The translations under genes were made by a program, and so were the position numbers. The notes below the pieces were generated by a model. It was not told where the DNA came from. It was given only the letters and a program-made list of their open reading frames with translations, and did not search any database. From Cellulomonas sp. C5510 (GTDB taxonomy: Bacteria; Actinomycetota; Actinomycetes; Actinomycetales; Cellulomonadaceae), in assembly GCF_019797765.1 (NCBI RefSeq), contig NZ_CP081862.1, positions 1,364,001 through 1,428,000 of the forward strand: a stretch of DNA of 64,000 bases. Direction: 5' to 3'. Below, one piece after another: positions 25,119 to 33,082 of the stretch. Within the stretch, counting starts at the first letter, position 1. The number at the start of each line of letters is the position of its first letter.

Positions 25119-26809
25119 GCGCGACGCCGGCCGAGCGGGTGGCCGCGCTCGACCGTGCGCTGACGGCGGGTGAGGGCCGGTTGCCGCGCGAGGTGGTCGA
25201 CGCGGGGCGCGCCGTCGTGGCGCGTGCGGGGGAGCGGGCCGCGCTGTCGGCGGAGCACACGGTGGTGGCGCTCGCCGGGGCGACCGGGTCGGGCAAGTCC
25301 TCGCTGCTGAACGCGCTGGCCGGTGAGGAGGTCGCGCGCACGGGCGTGCAGCGGCCGACCACCTCGGAGGCGCTGGCCGTGGTGCGGGGACCGGGTGCGG
25401 GCCCGCTGCTCGACTGGTTGGGCGTGCGGCGACGGCACGAGCTGGCGGGCGGTCGTCCGCGCCGCGGCGCGGGGCTGGTGCTGCTCGACCTGCCCGACCA
25501 CGACTCGGTGGTGGCCGAGCACCGGCTGCGCGCCGAGCACCTCGTCGACCGCGTCGACCTGCTCGTCTGGGTGGTGGACCCGCAGAAGTACGCCGACGCC
25601 GCGCTGCACGAGCGCTACCTGCGCCCGCTGGCCCGGCACGCCGACGTCCTGGTGCTGGCGCTCAACCAGGCCGACCGGCTCTCGGCCGCCGAGGTGGACG
25701 CCGTGCTCGCCGACCTGCGACGGCTGACGGCGCTGGACGGTCCGGCGGGTGCCCGCGTGCTGGCCGTCTCGGCGCGGACGGGTCTGGGCCTCGACCGCCT
25801 CGGCGCGCTGCTCGACGAGGCCGCGGAGCGCCGGGAGGCCGCGACGCGGCGCCTCACCGCGGACGTCGAGGTCGTGGCGCTGCGCGTGCTCGAGGCATGC
25901 GGTGACGCCACCGGCTCCGCGCGGCAGCGCCTGCTGCCGTCGCGCGGCACCCCGACGGCGTCGGGGAGGACGGACCGTGCCGCCCCGCCGCCGGATCTCG
26001 TCGCGGCGCTGGCCGACGCCGCCGGCGTGCCGGTCGTCGTCGAGGCGACACGGCGTTCTGCGGTGCGGCGCGCGACCGCGGCGGCCGGCTGGCCGCCGGT
26101 GCGGTGGCTCCAGCGCCTGCGCCCCGACCCGCTGCGGCGGCTCCACCTCGGCGCGGGTTCCGCCGGCGCGGGTTCCGCCGGACCGGGTTCCGCCGGACCG
26201 GGAGCCGCTGGTGCGGGTGCTGCCGCTCCGACCGGGCGCACCTCGCTGCCCGCACCCGGCCCCGCCACCCGGGCGGCGGCCGCCACCGCGGTGCGGCGGT
26301 CGCTCGACGCCGCCACGGCAGGCGTGCCCGACGCGTGGGCGCTCGCCGTGCGGTCGTCGGTCGGTGACCCGGACCTCGCCGACCCGCTCGACGTCGCGGT
26401 GTCGTCGACCCCGCTGCTGCCGGACCGGGTGCCCTGGTGGGCGAGGGCGACGAACGTGGTGCAGACCGTGCTGCTGGCGGCCGCCGCCGCCGGGGCGCTC
26501 TGGCTCGGGGTGCTGGCCGGCCTGGCCTACCTGCGGCTGCCCGAGCCCCGCACGCCGCAGTGGGGACCGCTGCCCGTGCCCACGGCCCTGCTCGGTGGCG
26601 GCCTCCTCGTGGGCATCGCCCTCGCGCTGCTCGCCGGGGCGCTCGCCCGGTTGATGGCCCGACGCCGCGCGCGAGCGGTGCGCGCGCGTCTGCTCGGCGC
26701 CGTGGCGGAGGTGGCCCGCGACCGCGTCACCGGGCCTGCGGCCGCCGTGCTGGACGACCTGGACGCGTGCCGCACGCAGGCGCGGGTGGCCGCGGGCCGG
26801 TCACGCTGA
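25115..26809 (+). CDS. Dynamin-like membrane GTPase B2
   Basis: A 564-residue paralogue of B1. G1 is GATGSGKSS (55-63), G2 is VQRPTTSEA, G3 is LLDLPDHDSV and G4 is ALNQADR, with the shared WVVDPQKYADAALH stretch. A variable linker at about residues 347-367 consists of a pentapeptide tandem repeat (GSAGA/GSAGP) encoded by 15-bp repeats at 26153-26212. Two membrane spans follow: TVLLAAAAAGALWLGVLAGLAYL (about 451-474) and LLGGGLLVGIALALLAGALARL (about 491-512). The GTG start overlaps the A2 stop as GTGA, giving the same coupled architecture as A1/B1. The membrane-remodelling role is inferred from the fold. Confidence 0.85.
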   Translation: MSATPAERVAALDRALTAGEGRLPREVVDAGRAVVARAGERAALSAEHTVVALAGATGSGKSSLLNALAGEEVARTGVQRPTTSEALAVVRGPGAGPLLDWLGVRRRHELAGGRPRRGAGLVLLDLPDHDSVVAEHRLRAEHLVDRVDLLVWVVDPQKYADAALHERYLRPLARHADVLVLALNQADRLSAAEVDAVLADLRRLTALDGPAGARVLAVSARTGLGLDRLGALLDEAAERREAATRRLTADVEVVALRVLEACGDATGSARQRLLPSRGTPTASGRTDRAAPPPDLVAALADAAGVPVVVEATRRSAVRRATAAAGWPPVRWLQRLRPDPLRRLHLGAGSAGAGSAGPGSAGPGAAGAGAAAPTGRTSLPAPGPATRAAAATAVRRSLDAATAGVPDAWALAVRSSVGDPDLADPLDVAVSSTPLLPDRVPWWARATNVVQTVLLAAAAAGALWLGVLAGLAYLRLPEPRTPQWGPLPVPTALLGGGLLVGIALALLAGALARLMARRRARAVRARLLGAVAEVARDRVTGPAAAVLDDLDACRTQARVAAGRSR

Positions 26810-26818
26810 CGCGCACTT

Positions 26819-27025
26819 CCGACACGCACCGCCGCCGCGGGCAGGCCGCGCCGACACGCATCGCCGCCCCCGCCGACACGCACCGCCGCCCCCGCCGACA
26901 CGCACCGCCGCCGCGGGCAGGCCGCGCCGACACGCACCGCCGCGCCCGCCGACACGCGCCGGCGTCCTCGCGCACACGCCGCGCCCGCCGACACGCACCG
27001 GCACCGCCGCGCGGACACGCCGCGC
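26819..27025. repeat. GC-rich tandem repeat array (CCGACACGCACCGCCGC)
   Basis: About eight to nine copies of a core CCGACACGCACCGCCGC fill the 305-base gap between GTPase B2 and the thioesterase gene. Copies begin near 26819, 26851, 26873, 26895, 26927, 26949 and 26988, with degenerate ones near 26972 and 27012. Spacing alternates between 22 and 32 bases, and the 32-base form, containing GCGGGCAGGCCGCG, occurs twice. I see no gene in this stretch; a weak hairpin near 27078-27092 is the only other structure. Confidence 0.85.
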
Positions 27026-27114
27026 CGCGCCGCCGGTGCGCGCCGTGCCGCCCGCGGGTGCAGGATGCTGGACGGCCCGCCGCGCGGCGGGCCCGGGGGA
27101 CGGACGGAGGACGT

Positions 27115-27630
27115 ATGACGAGGCTGCAGGTGCCGGTCCAGCTGCGGTGGTCCGACATGGATGCCTACGGGCACGTGAACAACGTGGAGCTGCTGCGCCT
27201 GCTCGAGGAGGCGCGCATCGAGGCGTTCTGGGCGCACCCCGCCGAGGCGGGTCCTTCCGGTGCGGCCGACCGGCCGGTGTGGCCGACCGCCGTGCTCGAC
27301 GCGGGACCGGGCGCGCAGACGTTCACGCTGGTCGCCCGTCAGGAGGTCGAGTACCTCCGCCCGGTCGGGTACCGGCGGACACCCGTCGTCGTGGACATGT
27401 GGATCGGTCACCTCGGGGGCGCGAGCATCGACGTCTGCTACGAGCTGCACGACGCCGCGCCGGCCGCCGACGGGACGGCGGACCCGGACGGGCCGTACGC
27501 CCGCGCGGTGACGACGCTCGTGCTCGTGGACGCCGCGACCGGCGCACCCCGCCGGATCGGGGAGGCGGAGCGCGCCGCGTGGTCGCCGTACGTGGAGGCG
27601 CCGCCGGCGTTCCGGCGCCGCAGTCGCTGA
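27115..27630 (+). CDS. Acyl-CoA thioesterase, hotdog fold (4HBT)
   Basis: A 171-residue hotdog-fold thioesterase of the 4-hydroxybenzoyl-CoA thioesterase/YbgC type. The catalytic Asp lies in the N-terminal motif LRWSDMDAYGHVNNVELLRLLEEARIEAFW. The beta-sheet core FTLVARQEVEYLRPVGYRRTPVVVDMWIGHLGGASIDVCYEL follows. The acyl group is unknown. ATG at 27115 follows GACGGAGGACGT, a good binding site. In mycobacteria a thioesterase of this kind lies between ettA and glbO (Rv2475c), matching its place here. Confidence 0.9.
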   Translation: MTRLQVPVQLRWSDMDAYGHVNNVELLRLLEEARIEAFWAHPAEAGPSGAADRPVWPTAVLDAGPGAQTFTLVARQEVEYLRPVGYRRTPVVVDMWIGHLGGASIDVCYELHDAAPAADGTADPDGPYARAVTTLVLVDAATGAPRRIGEAERAAWSPYVEAPPAFRRRSR

Positions 27631-27649
27631 CGCCGCCGACCTCCGCCCG

Positions 27650-29314
27650 TCACCGGTCCCGGCGAGCCCGCTCCGCGGTCTCCGCCGCCCGCGCGATGTT
27701 CCGCTGCATGCCCCCGAACACGACACCGTGGAACGGGTACACCGACCACCAGTAGAGCTGCCCGAGCAGGCCGTGGGGGTGGAACACGGCGCGCTGCGCG
27801 AACGTCACGGGCGGCGTGGTCCAGCGCGCGGTGTCGGCGGGGTCGGTGCCGTCGTCCTCCGGCTCGACCCGCAGCTCCAGCCACGCGAGCCCGGGCAGCC
27901 GCATCTCGGCGCGCAGCCGCAGCAGCCGGCCCGGCTGGACGTCCTCCACGCGCCAGAAGTCGACCGCGTCGTCCACGACGAGCCGGCCGGGGTCCCGCCG
28001 GCCCCGCCGCAGACCGGGCCCGCCGACCACCCGGTCCAGCAGCCCCCGCACCCGCCACGCGAGCGTCCACGAGTACCAGCCCCGCTCGCCGCCGACCGCC
28101 TCCAGCACCCGCCACAGCGCCGCCGGGGAGGCGTCCACGGTCGTGCGCCGCTCGTCCACGTAGAGCGAGCCGCCGGCCCAGTCCGGGTCCGAGGGCAGCG
28201 GGTCGCTCGGCACGCCGGGGATCCCGGCGGACGACCACCGGGTCGTCACGTCGGCCTCGCGGATCCGGGTGAGCGCGAGCCGCACCGCACGCTCGAAGCC
28301 GATCAGCCCGCCGGGCGGGTCGGGGACGTGCTCGGCGATGTCGTGCTCACGGCACACCACCTCGTGCACGAGGGACTCCACGAGCGGCCGCGCGATCCCG
28401 GACGGCACGGGCGTCACCAGCCCGACCCACAGGCTCGACAGCCGCGGGGTCAGCAGGCCGACGCCGACGATGATCCGCCGCGGCAGCCCGGCCGCCTCGG
28501 CGTAGCCCTGCATCATGTCGCGGTACGTGAGGACCTCCGACCCCCCGATGTCGAACGCCCGGTTCACCTCGGGCGGCATCGACGCGGAGCCCACGAGGTA
28601 GCGCAGCACGTCGCGTACCGCGATCGGCTGGATGCGGTTCTCCACCCAGCGCGGCACGGTCATCGCGGGGAGGCGCTCGGTGAGGTAGCGCATCATCTCG
28701 AACGACGCGGAGCCCGACCCGAGGATGACGGCGGCGCGCAGCACGGTCGTCGGCACGCCCGAGGCCAGGAGGATCTCCCCGACCTCGGTGCGGGAGGCCA
28801 GGTGCGGCGACAGGTCCTCGACGTCGGGGGCGAGCCCGCCGAGGTACACGATCCGGCCGACGCCGGCCTCGCGCACCGCGCGGCCGAAGGTGAGGGCCGT
28901 CGACCGGTCGCGCTGCTCGAACCGCCGTCCCGTGCCGAGCGAGTGGATGAGGTAGTACGCCACGTCCACGCCGTCGAGCGCGGCGCGGATCTGGCCGGGG
29001 TCGGACGCGTCGGCCTGCGCGATCTCGACCGCGTCGTACCAGGGGCGCCCGCGCAGCCGCTCGGGTCGTCGGGCGACGGCGCGCACCCGGTACCCGGCGG
29101 CCAGCAGCTCGGGGACCAGGCGGCCGCCGACGTACCCGGTGACCCCGGTGACGGCGACAAGGGGCGCGTCCTCGCGCGGGCGGCCGTCGTCGCCGACGCC
29201 CGGGACGAGGCCCGTGAGGCTCGCCGCGACAGGTTCCGGCAGCAGGTCCTCGCCGGTCGGGCCGGAGCCCGTCGGCCCGGTGCGGGTGGGGGCGTTGGTG
29301 TCGTCGTGGGGCAC
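27650..29314 (-). CDS. NAD(P)-binding SDR-like protein with C-terminal DUF2867 domain
   Basis: A 554-residue two-domain protein. Residues about 50-270 form an atypical short-chain dehydrogenase/NmrA-like fold with VAVTGVTGYVGGRLVPELLAAGYRVRAVARRPERL and a YYLIHSLGTG stretch. Residues about 370-540 are DUF2867 (SRPBCC-like), with SLYVDERRTTVDASPAALWRVLEAVGGERGWYSW and a C-terminal Trp/Phe-rich end LYWWSVYPFHGVVFGGMQRNI. The substrate is unknown; similar proteins are annotated as putative epimerases or membrane-associated oxidoreductases. GTG at 29312-29314 is the chosen start, since the far longer open frame upstream runs through the divergent methyltransferase promoter and gene. Confidence 0.85.
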   Translation of the reverse strand: MPHDDTNAPTRTGPTGSGPTGEDLLPEPVAASLTGLVPGVGDDGRPREDAPLVAVTGVTGYVGGRLVPELLAAGYRVRAVARRPERLRGRPWYDAVEIAQADASDPGQIRAALDGVDVAYYLIHSLGTGRRFEQRDRSTALTFGRAVREAGVGRIVYLGGLAPDVEDLSPHLASRTEVGEILLASGVPTTVLRAAVILGSGSASFEMMRYLTERLPAMTVPRWVENRIQPIAVRDVLRYLVGSASMPPEVNRAFDIGGSEVLTYRDMMQGYAEAAGLPRRIIVGVGLLTPRLSSLWVGLVTPVPSGIARPLVESLVHEVVCREHDIAEHVPDPPGGLIGFERAVRLALTRIREADVTTRWSSAGIPGVPSDPLPSDPDWAGGSLYVDERRTTVDASPAALWRVLEAVGGERGWYSWTLAWRVRGLLDRVVGGPGLRRGRRDPGRLVVDDAVDFWRVEDVQPGRLLRLRAEMRLPGLAWLELRVEPEDDGTDPADTARWTTPPVTFAQRAVFHPHGLLGQLYWWSVYPFHGVVFGGMQRNIARAAETAERARRDR

Positions 29315-29414
29315 GGTCGCAGTGTGCGTCGCGCCGAGGTGCGGCGCATCCGGGCAGATCCGGGCGCCGGTGCCCGCCGGGTGGCTCAGGTCCGCCGTGG
29401 TGCCATCATGAGGG

Positions 29415-30077
29415 ATGGCCGACTGGGCGGCGGTGGACGCGTACCTGACCGGGACCTTGGTCGACGAGGACCCGGACCTCGTCGCGGCGCGGGAGGCCGG
29501 GCGGGCCGCGGGCCTGCCGGCGATCGAGGTGTCGCCGCTGCAGGGCAAGCTCCTCGCGCTGCTGTGCACCCTGTCGGGCGCGCGCCGCGTGCTGGAGTTC
29601 GGCACGCTCGCGGGGTACAGCGCCCTGTGGTTCGCCCGGGCCGTGGGACCGGAGGGGCACGTCACGACGCTCGAGCTCGACCCCGTGCACGCCGCCGTCG
29701 CGCGGGAGAACCTCACCCGCGCCGGTGTGGCGCACCGGGTGGACGTGCACGAGGGCCCGGCCGCCGAGACCGCCCGCGCCCTGGTGGACGCGGGCACCGA
29801 GCCGTACGACCTGGTGTTCGTCGACGCGGACAAGCCGGGCAACACCCGGTACCTGGAGCTCGCGGTGGCGCTGTCCCGTCCGGGCACGGTGGTCGTCGTC
29901 GACAACGTGGTGCGCGCCGGGGCGGTGGCGGACGCCGGCTCCGGCGACCCGCGCGTGCAGGGCTCCCGCGCCGTCCTGGGCGCCCTCGCCGCGCACCCGC
30001 GGCTCGAGGCGACCGCGCTGCAGACCGTGGGGGGCAAGGGCTGGGACGGCTTCGCGCTCGCGGTCGTCACCGCCTGA
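29415..30077 (+). CDS. O-methyltransferase (CCoAOMT/COMT-like, class I)
   Basis: A 220-residue SAM-dependent O-methyltransferase of the caffeoyl-CoA/catechol OMT family. Features are the SAM-binding motif VLEFGTLAGYSALWFARAV, the acidic residue after strand 2 in VTTLELDPVHAAVARENL, the metal-binding YDLVFVDADKPGNTRYLELAV and VVVDNVVRAG. These Asp and Asn residues coordinate the divalent metal. The acceptor substrate is unknown. ATG at 29415 lies 100 bases from the divergent SDR gene. A palindrome over its stop codon also covers the end of the convergent topoisomerase gene. Confidence 0.92.
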   Translation: MADWAAVDAYLTGTLVDEDPDLVAAREAGRAAGLPAIEVSPLQGKLLALLCTLSGARRVLEFGTLAGYSALWFARAVGPEGHVTTLELDPVHAAVARENLTRAGVAHRVDVHEGPAAETARALVDAGTEPYDLVFVDADKPGNTRYLELAVALSRPGTVVVVDNVVRAGAVADAGSGDPRVQGSRAVLGALAAHPRLEATALQTVGGKGWDGFALAVVTA

Positions 30078-30092
30078 GCGGGTGGCTCAGGC
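30072..30092. terminator. Hairpin spanning two convergent stop codons
   Basis: Perfect inverted repeat GCCTGAGC-N5-GCTCAGGC (30072-30079 with 30085-30092). It contains the stop of the methyltransferase on one strand and of topoisomerase IB on the other. Confidence 0.5.
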
Positions 30093-31079
30093 TCGCAGCA
30101 GCGCCAGCGTCTCCTTCTCGCCGACCGCCTGCGAGCGGGTGGGCCGGATCGTGGTGCCGTGCTCCCACAGGTCCACGACGCGCGGGTCGATGTAGGACGC
30201 GCGGCACACCGCCGGCGTGTTGCCGAGCTCGGCCGAGACGTCCGTGACCACCTGCGCGACGACCCGCCTCCGCCCCCGCTCGGACGCGGGGGCGGGTCCG
30301 GCCGCCGCGAGACCGCGCGCCGCCAGCACGGTCGCGTGCCACGTGCGGAAGTCCTTCGGACTGGCGTCCGGGCCCAGCCGGTTCTTGACGTCGGCGCCGA
30401 CCTCGGCGCTGGTGATGTCGTGCCAGCCGGTCTCGTCCCGCCAGGCGAGCAGCTCCGACCCGCCGCCGCGCCGCCGCAGGAGCGTCCCGACGAGCTCCGC
30501 CACCTGGGCGTCCTCGACGACGACGTCGCGCACCTGGCCCGACTTCGCGGGGTAGCAGAACCGGACGGCCGTCGGGGCGCCCGCCGGGTCGTGGAGCACC
30601 TGCACGTGCTCCCGGCGCAGCGTGGCGAGGCCGTAGGAGCCGTTGCGCTGCGCGTAGCCCTCGCCGCCGGCGCGGAAGTACGCCAGGTCGAGCAGCCGGA
30701 ACGCCAGCGCGAGGGCCTTCGCCCGGGGGAAGCCGTCGAGCGCCGTGTCCCGGCGGACCGACCGGCGGGCCGCCGGCAGCCGGCGGGCGACGTCCAGCAC
30801 GTGGTCGTGCTTGAGGCGGTCACGGCGCCGGCGCCACTGCTCGTGGTACAGGTACTGCCGCCGCCGGGCGTCGTCGAGGCCGGCCGCCTGGATGTGCCCG
30901 TTCGGCCACGGGCTGATCCAGACGTCCCGCCACGCAGGGGGGATGGCGAGCGCCGTGATCCGGTCGAGGTGCACGGGGTCGCTGATGCGGGTCGCGTCGA
31001 CGTCCAGGTACCAGAACCCGCGGCCTGCGCGCCGCCGGGTCCACCCGGGGGAGTCGATCCGGACCCGTCGCAGCCTCAC
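30087..31079 (-). CDS. DNA topoisomerase IB
   Basis: A 330-residue poxvirus/bacterial-type topoisomerase I that relaxes both positive and negative supercoils through a 3'-phosphotyrosyl link. The N-terminal domain has GRGFWYLDVDATRISDPVHLDRITALAIPPAWRDVWISP. The catalytic core has KHDHVLDVARRLP, the Lys-containing FCYPAKSGQVRDVVVED, KDFRTWHATVLAA and the active-site tyrosine in VCRASYIDPRVVDLWEHG. GTG at 31077-31079 is chosen, but the adjacent GTG at 31080-31082 is equally possible. It is an accessory enzyme with scattered distribution in bacteria. Confidence 0.92.
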   Translation of the reverse strand: MRLRRVRIDSPGWTRRRAGRGFWYLDVDATRISDPVHLDRITALAIPPAWRDVWISPWPNGHIQAAGLDDARRRQYLYHEQWRRRRDRLKHDHVLDVARRLPAARRSVRRDTALDGFPRAKALALAFRLLDLAYFRAGGEGYAQRNGSYGLATLRREHVQVLHDPAGAPTAVRFCYPAKSGQVRDVVVEDAQVAELVGTLLRRRGGGSELLAWRDETGWHDITSAEVGADVKNRLGPDASPKDFRTWHATVLAARGLAAAGPAPASERGRRRVVAQVVTDVSAELGNTPAVCRASYIDPRVVDLWEHGTTIRPTRSQAVGEKETLALLRA

Positions 31080-31143
31080 CACCGGGACACTGTGCACCGG
31101 GCCCTGCGCCCCCGCCAGCGGAGGGCGGGACGGTGCTCCGGTC

Positions 31144-32040
31144 TCAGGCGGGCACCCGGACCATGCCCTCCTGCGCGATGGTCGCGACCAGCACACCCTG
31201 CTCGCTGAACACCCGGGTGGTGCCGAGCCCCCGGCCGCCCTGGGCGGTCGGGCTGTCCTGGTCGAACAGCAGCCACTCGTCCACCCGGACGTCCCGGTGC
31301 CACCACATCGCGTGGTCGAGGCTGGCGACCGACAGCCCCGGCGTCAGCCAGGACAGGCCGGCGCGGCGCAGCACGGGCTCGAGCATGATCTGGTCGCAGG
31401 CGAAGGCGAGCACCGCGCGGTGCAGCAGCGGGTCGTCCGGCAGGGCGCCCTTGGTCCGCATCCACACGCGCTGCCGGCCGTCGGGTGCCGGGGCCGGGCC
31501 GAGGTACAGCGACCCGCCGACGTGCCGCACGTCGAACGCGCTCTCGTGCGTCCAGAACCGGGCCAGCGGGTGGTCGAGGTGGCCCATGCGGTCCATGGCC
31601 GACTCGACGTCCTGCGGTGCGGGGACGTCCGGCATCGGCTGCGTCAGCTCGATGCCCGGCTGGTCCTCCTGGAACGACGCGATCATCGACAGGATCGGCT
31701 CGCCGTCCTGCAGCGCGTGCGTGCGCCGGGCGGAGAACGACCGGCCGTCGCGCAGCCGCTCCACGGACAGCGTGATCGGCGCCGCGACGTCGCCGGCCCG
31801 CAGGAAGTACCCGTGCAGCGAGTGCGGCAGCCGGCCCTCGGGCACGGTGCGCCCGGCGGCGACGAGCGCCTGCGCGACGACCTGCCCGCCGAACACCCGG
31901 CCGCCGGGCTTGGGCAGGTTGGCGGCCACGAGCTCGTCGGGGCTGCCGGACGGCTGCACGTCGAGGACGTCGAGCAGAGCGGCGATCGGGTCGGGGGTGG
32001 GCTCGTGCGCGGTGGTGGCGCCCTGGGCAGCGTCGGTCAC
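31144..32040 (-). CDS. tesB: Acyl-CoA thioesterase II (TesB)
   Basis: A 298-residue double-hotdog thioesterase releasing free fatty acid and CoA from acyl-CoA. The first hotdog has GGRVFGGQVVAQALVAAGRTV, LHGYFLRAGD and LRDGRSFSARRTHALQDGEPI. The second has LLHRAVLAFACDQIMLEPVLRR, ASLDHAMWWHRDVRVDEWLLFDQDSP and RVFSEQGVLVATIAQEGMVR. The catalytic Asp-Thr/Ser-Gln set lies in the second half. The GTG start at 32038-32040 is 14 bases after the stop of the globin gene, so the two probably form an operon. Likely a housekeeping lipid gene. Confidence 0.94.
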   Translation of the reverse strand: MTDAAQGATTAHEPTPDPIAALLDVLDVQPSGSPDELVAANLPKPGGRVFGGQVVAQALVAAGRTVPEGRLPHSLHGYFLRAGDVAAPITLSVERLRDGRSFSARRTHALQDGEPILSMIASFQEDQPGIELTQPMPDVPAPQDVESAMDRMGHLDHPLARFWTHESAFDVRHVGGSLYLGPAPAPDGRQRVWMRTKGALPDDPLLHRAVLAFACDQIMLEPVLRRAGLSWLTPGLSVASLDHAMWWHRDVRVDEWLLFDQDSPTAQGGRGLGTTRVFSEQGVLVATIAQEGMVRVPA

Positions 32041-32053
32041 GCGCGCCAGGATC

Positions 32054-32551
32054 TCACGGCCGCGACGCCGTGTTGACGAGCGAGTGCGCGGCCCGCTCCA
32101 GGTAGTCCCACAGCACCTCGCGGTGCAGGGGCGCCAGGTCGAGCGCGTCGACGGCGTCCCTCATGTGCCGCAACCACCGGTCGCGGGCGTCGGTGTCGAC
32201 CGGGAAGGGCGCGTGGCGCATGCGCAGCCGGGGGTGGCCCCGCTCGGCCTGGTACGTGGTGGGACCGCCCCAGTACTGCTCGAGGAACATCGTGAGGCGT
32301 CGGCGCGCCGGGCCCAGGTCCGTCTCGGGGTACATCGGCGCGAGCACCGGGTCGGCCGCGACGCCCTCGTAGAACCGGTCCACGAGCCGCTCGAACGTCG
32401 CGTGCCCGCCGACCGCGTCGTAGAACGACTCGCGGACGCGGTCGGGCACCGCGCCGGGTGCCGAGGTGGCGGCTGCCGGGGCGCCCGCCGCGGTGAGCGG
32501 CAGCGACGGGCCGGCCGGGCGGGGTGCCGGGGACGGGTGGTCGGCGGTCAT
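32054..32551 (-). CDS. glbO: Truncated haemoglobin, group II (GlbO-like)
   Basis: A 165-residue protein with a 2-over-2 globin domain from about residue 36. [34 protein letters not shown] is the group II opening. [28 protein letters not shown] holds the proximal His in RMRHAPF, and [14 protein letters not shown] holds the conserved G8 Trp. About 35 extra N-terminal residues are Pro/Ala-rich and disordered. It binds O2 and may protect against NO or peroxide, as proposed for mycobacterial GlbO. It is the first gene of a pair with tesB. ATG at 32549-32551. Confidence 0.92.
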   Translation of the reverse strand: MTADHPSPAPRPAGPSLPLTAAGAPAAATSAPGAVPDRVRESFYDAVGGHATFERLVDRFYEGVAADPVLAPMYPETDLGPARRRLTMFLEQYWGGPTTYQAERGHPRLRMRHAPFPVDTDARDRWLRHMRDAVDALDLAPLHREVLWDYLERAAHSLVNTASRP

Positions 32552-32674
32552 GCGTGCCAGTGTCGCACCGGGCAGGACGCGGTCCGTCGCGGTCCGCCAC
32601 CGCGGACTAGGCTGGGAGCCGAGGCCGCCCTCCGGCGGTCGCGGGGGCGGGACCGGCAGCACGACGGGGGTTCG

Positions 32675-32905
32675 ATGAGCAAGGCAGAGCAGATCCTGGT
32701 GGCGCTGGGCGGCGGCGGGAACGTCGTCGACCTGGAGCCGTGCATCACGCGGCTGCGGGTCGAGGTCACGGACCCGCAGCGCGTGGACGAGGCCGCCCTC
32801 AAGGCGACCGGCGCGTTCGGCGTGGTGCGGTCCGGCCGCATCGTGCAGGTCATCGTCGGCCCGGAGGCGGACAACCTGGCGGCGGAGCTCGACGGCCTGC
32901 GCTGA
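32675..32905 (+). CDS. Stand-alone PTS EIIB domain (glucose/N-acetylglucosamine type)
   Basis: A 76-residue single-domain EIIB of the glucose superfamily. The fold [31 protein letters not shown] carries the phosphorylated Cys in EPCITRLR. The end [25 protein letters not shown] is the conserved second half. It normally passes phosphate from EIIA to sugar during EIIC-mediated uptake, but no EIIC or EIIA is nearby, so the partner is encoded elsewhere or it has a regulatory role. ATG at 32675 lies 123 bases from the divergent globin gene. A strong hairpin follows it. Confidence 0.92.
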   Translation: MSKAEQILVALGGGGNVVDLEPCITRLRVEVTDPQRVDEAALKATGAFGVVRSGRIVQVIVGPEADNLAAELDGLR

Positions 32906-32932
32906 CGCGGGCGCGCGGCGAGCCGCGACGGC

Positions 32933-32972
32933 ACGCAGCCCCGGGACCCGGACGACGGGCCCGGGGCTGCGT
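32933..32972. terminator. Terminator between EIIB and mscS genes
   Basis: A 13-bp perfect stem (32933-32945 with 32960-32972) and a 14-base loop. It lies 27 bases after the EIIB stop in a convergent gap. Confidence 0.75.
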
Positions 32973-33082
32973 CGTGTCCGGGGCCGGTGGGCCGCGCCGG
33001 GACGGCGGCAGCGCGTGCCCGCGGGGAGCAGCCCGGCCCGGGCGGTGACGACCGCCGGGGGTGGTGGCCGCCGGACGCGCCC

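Noticed and set aside
26819..27025. Possible CRISPR array
   Set aside because: Repeats are shorter than typical, spacers are repeat-derived and nearly identical, spacing alternates between 22 and 32 bases, and no cas gene is nearby.
27650..30823. A 1057-codon minus-strand frame
   Set aside because: Only the part up to 29314 is the SDR-DUF2867 protein. The rest is antisense to the methyltransferase and overlaps topoisomerase IB.
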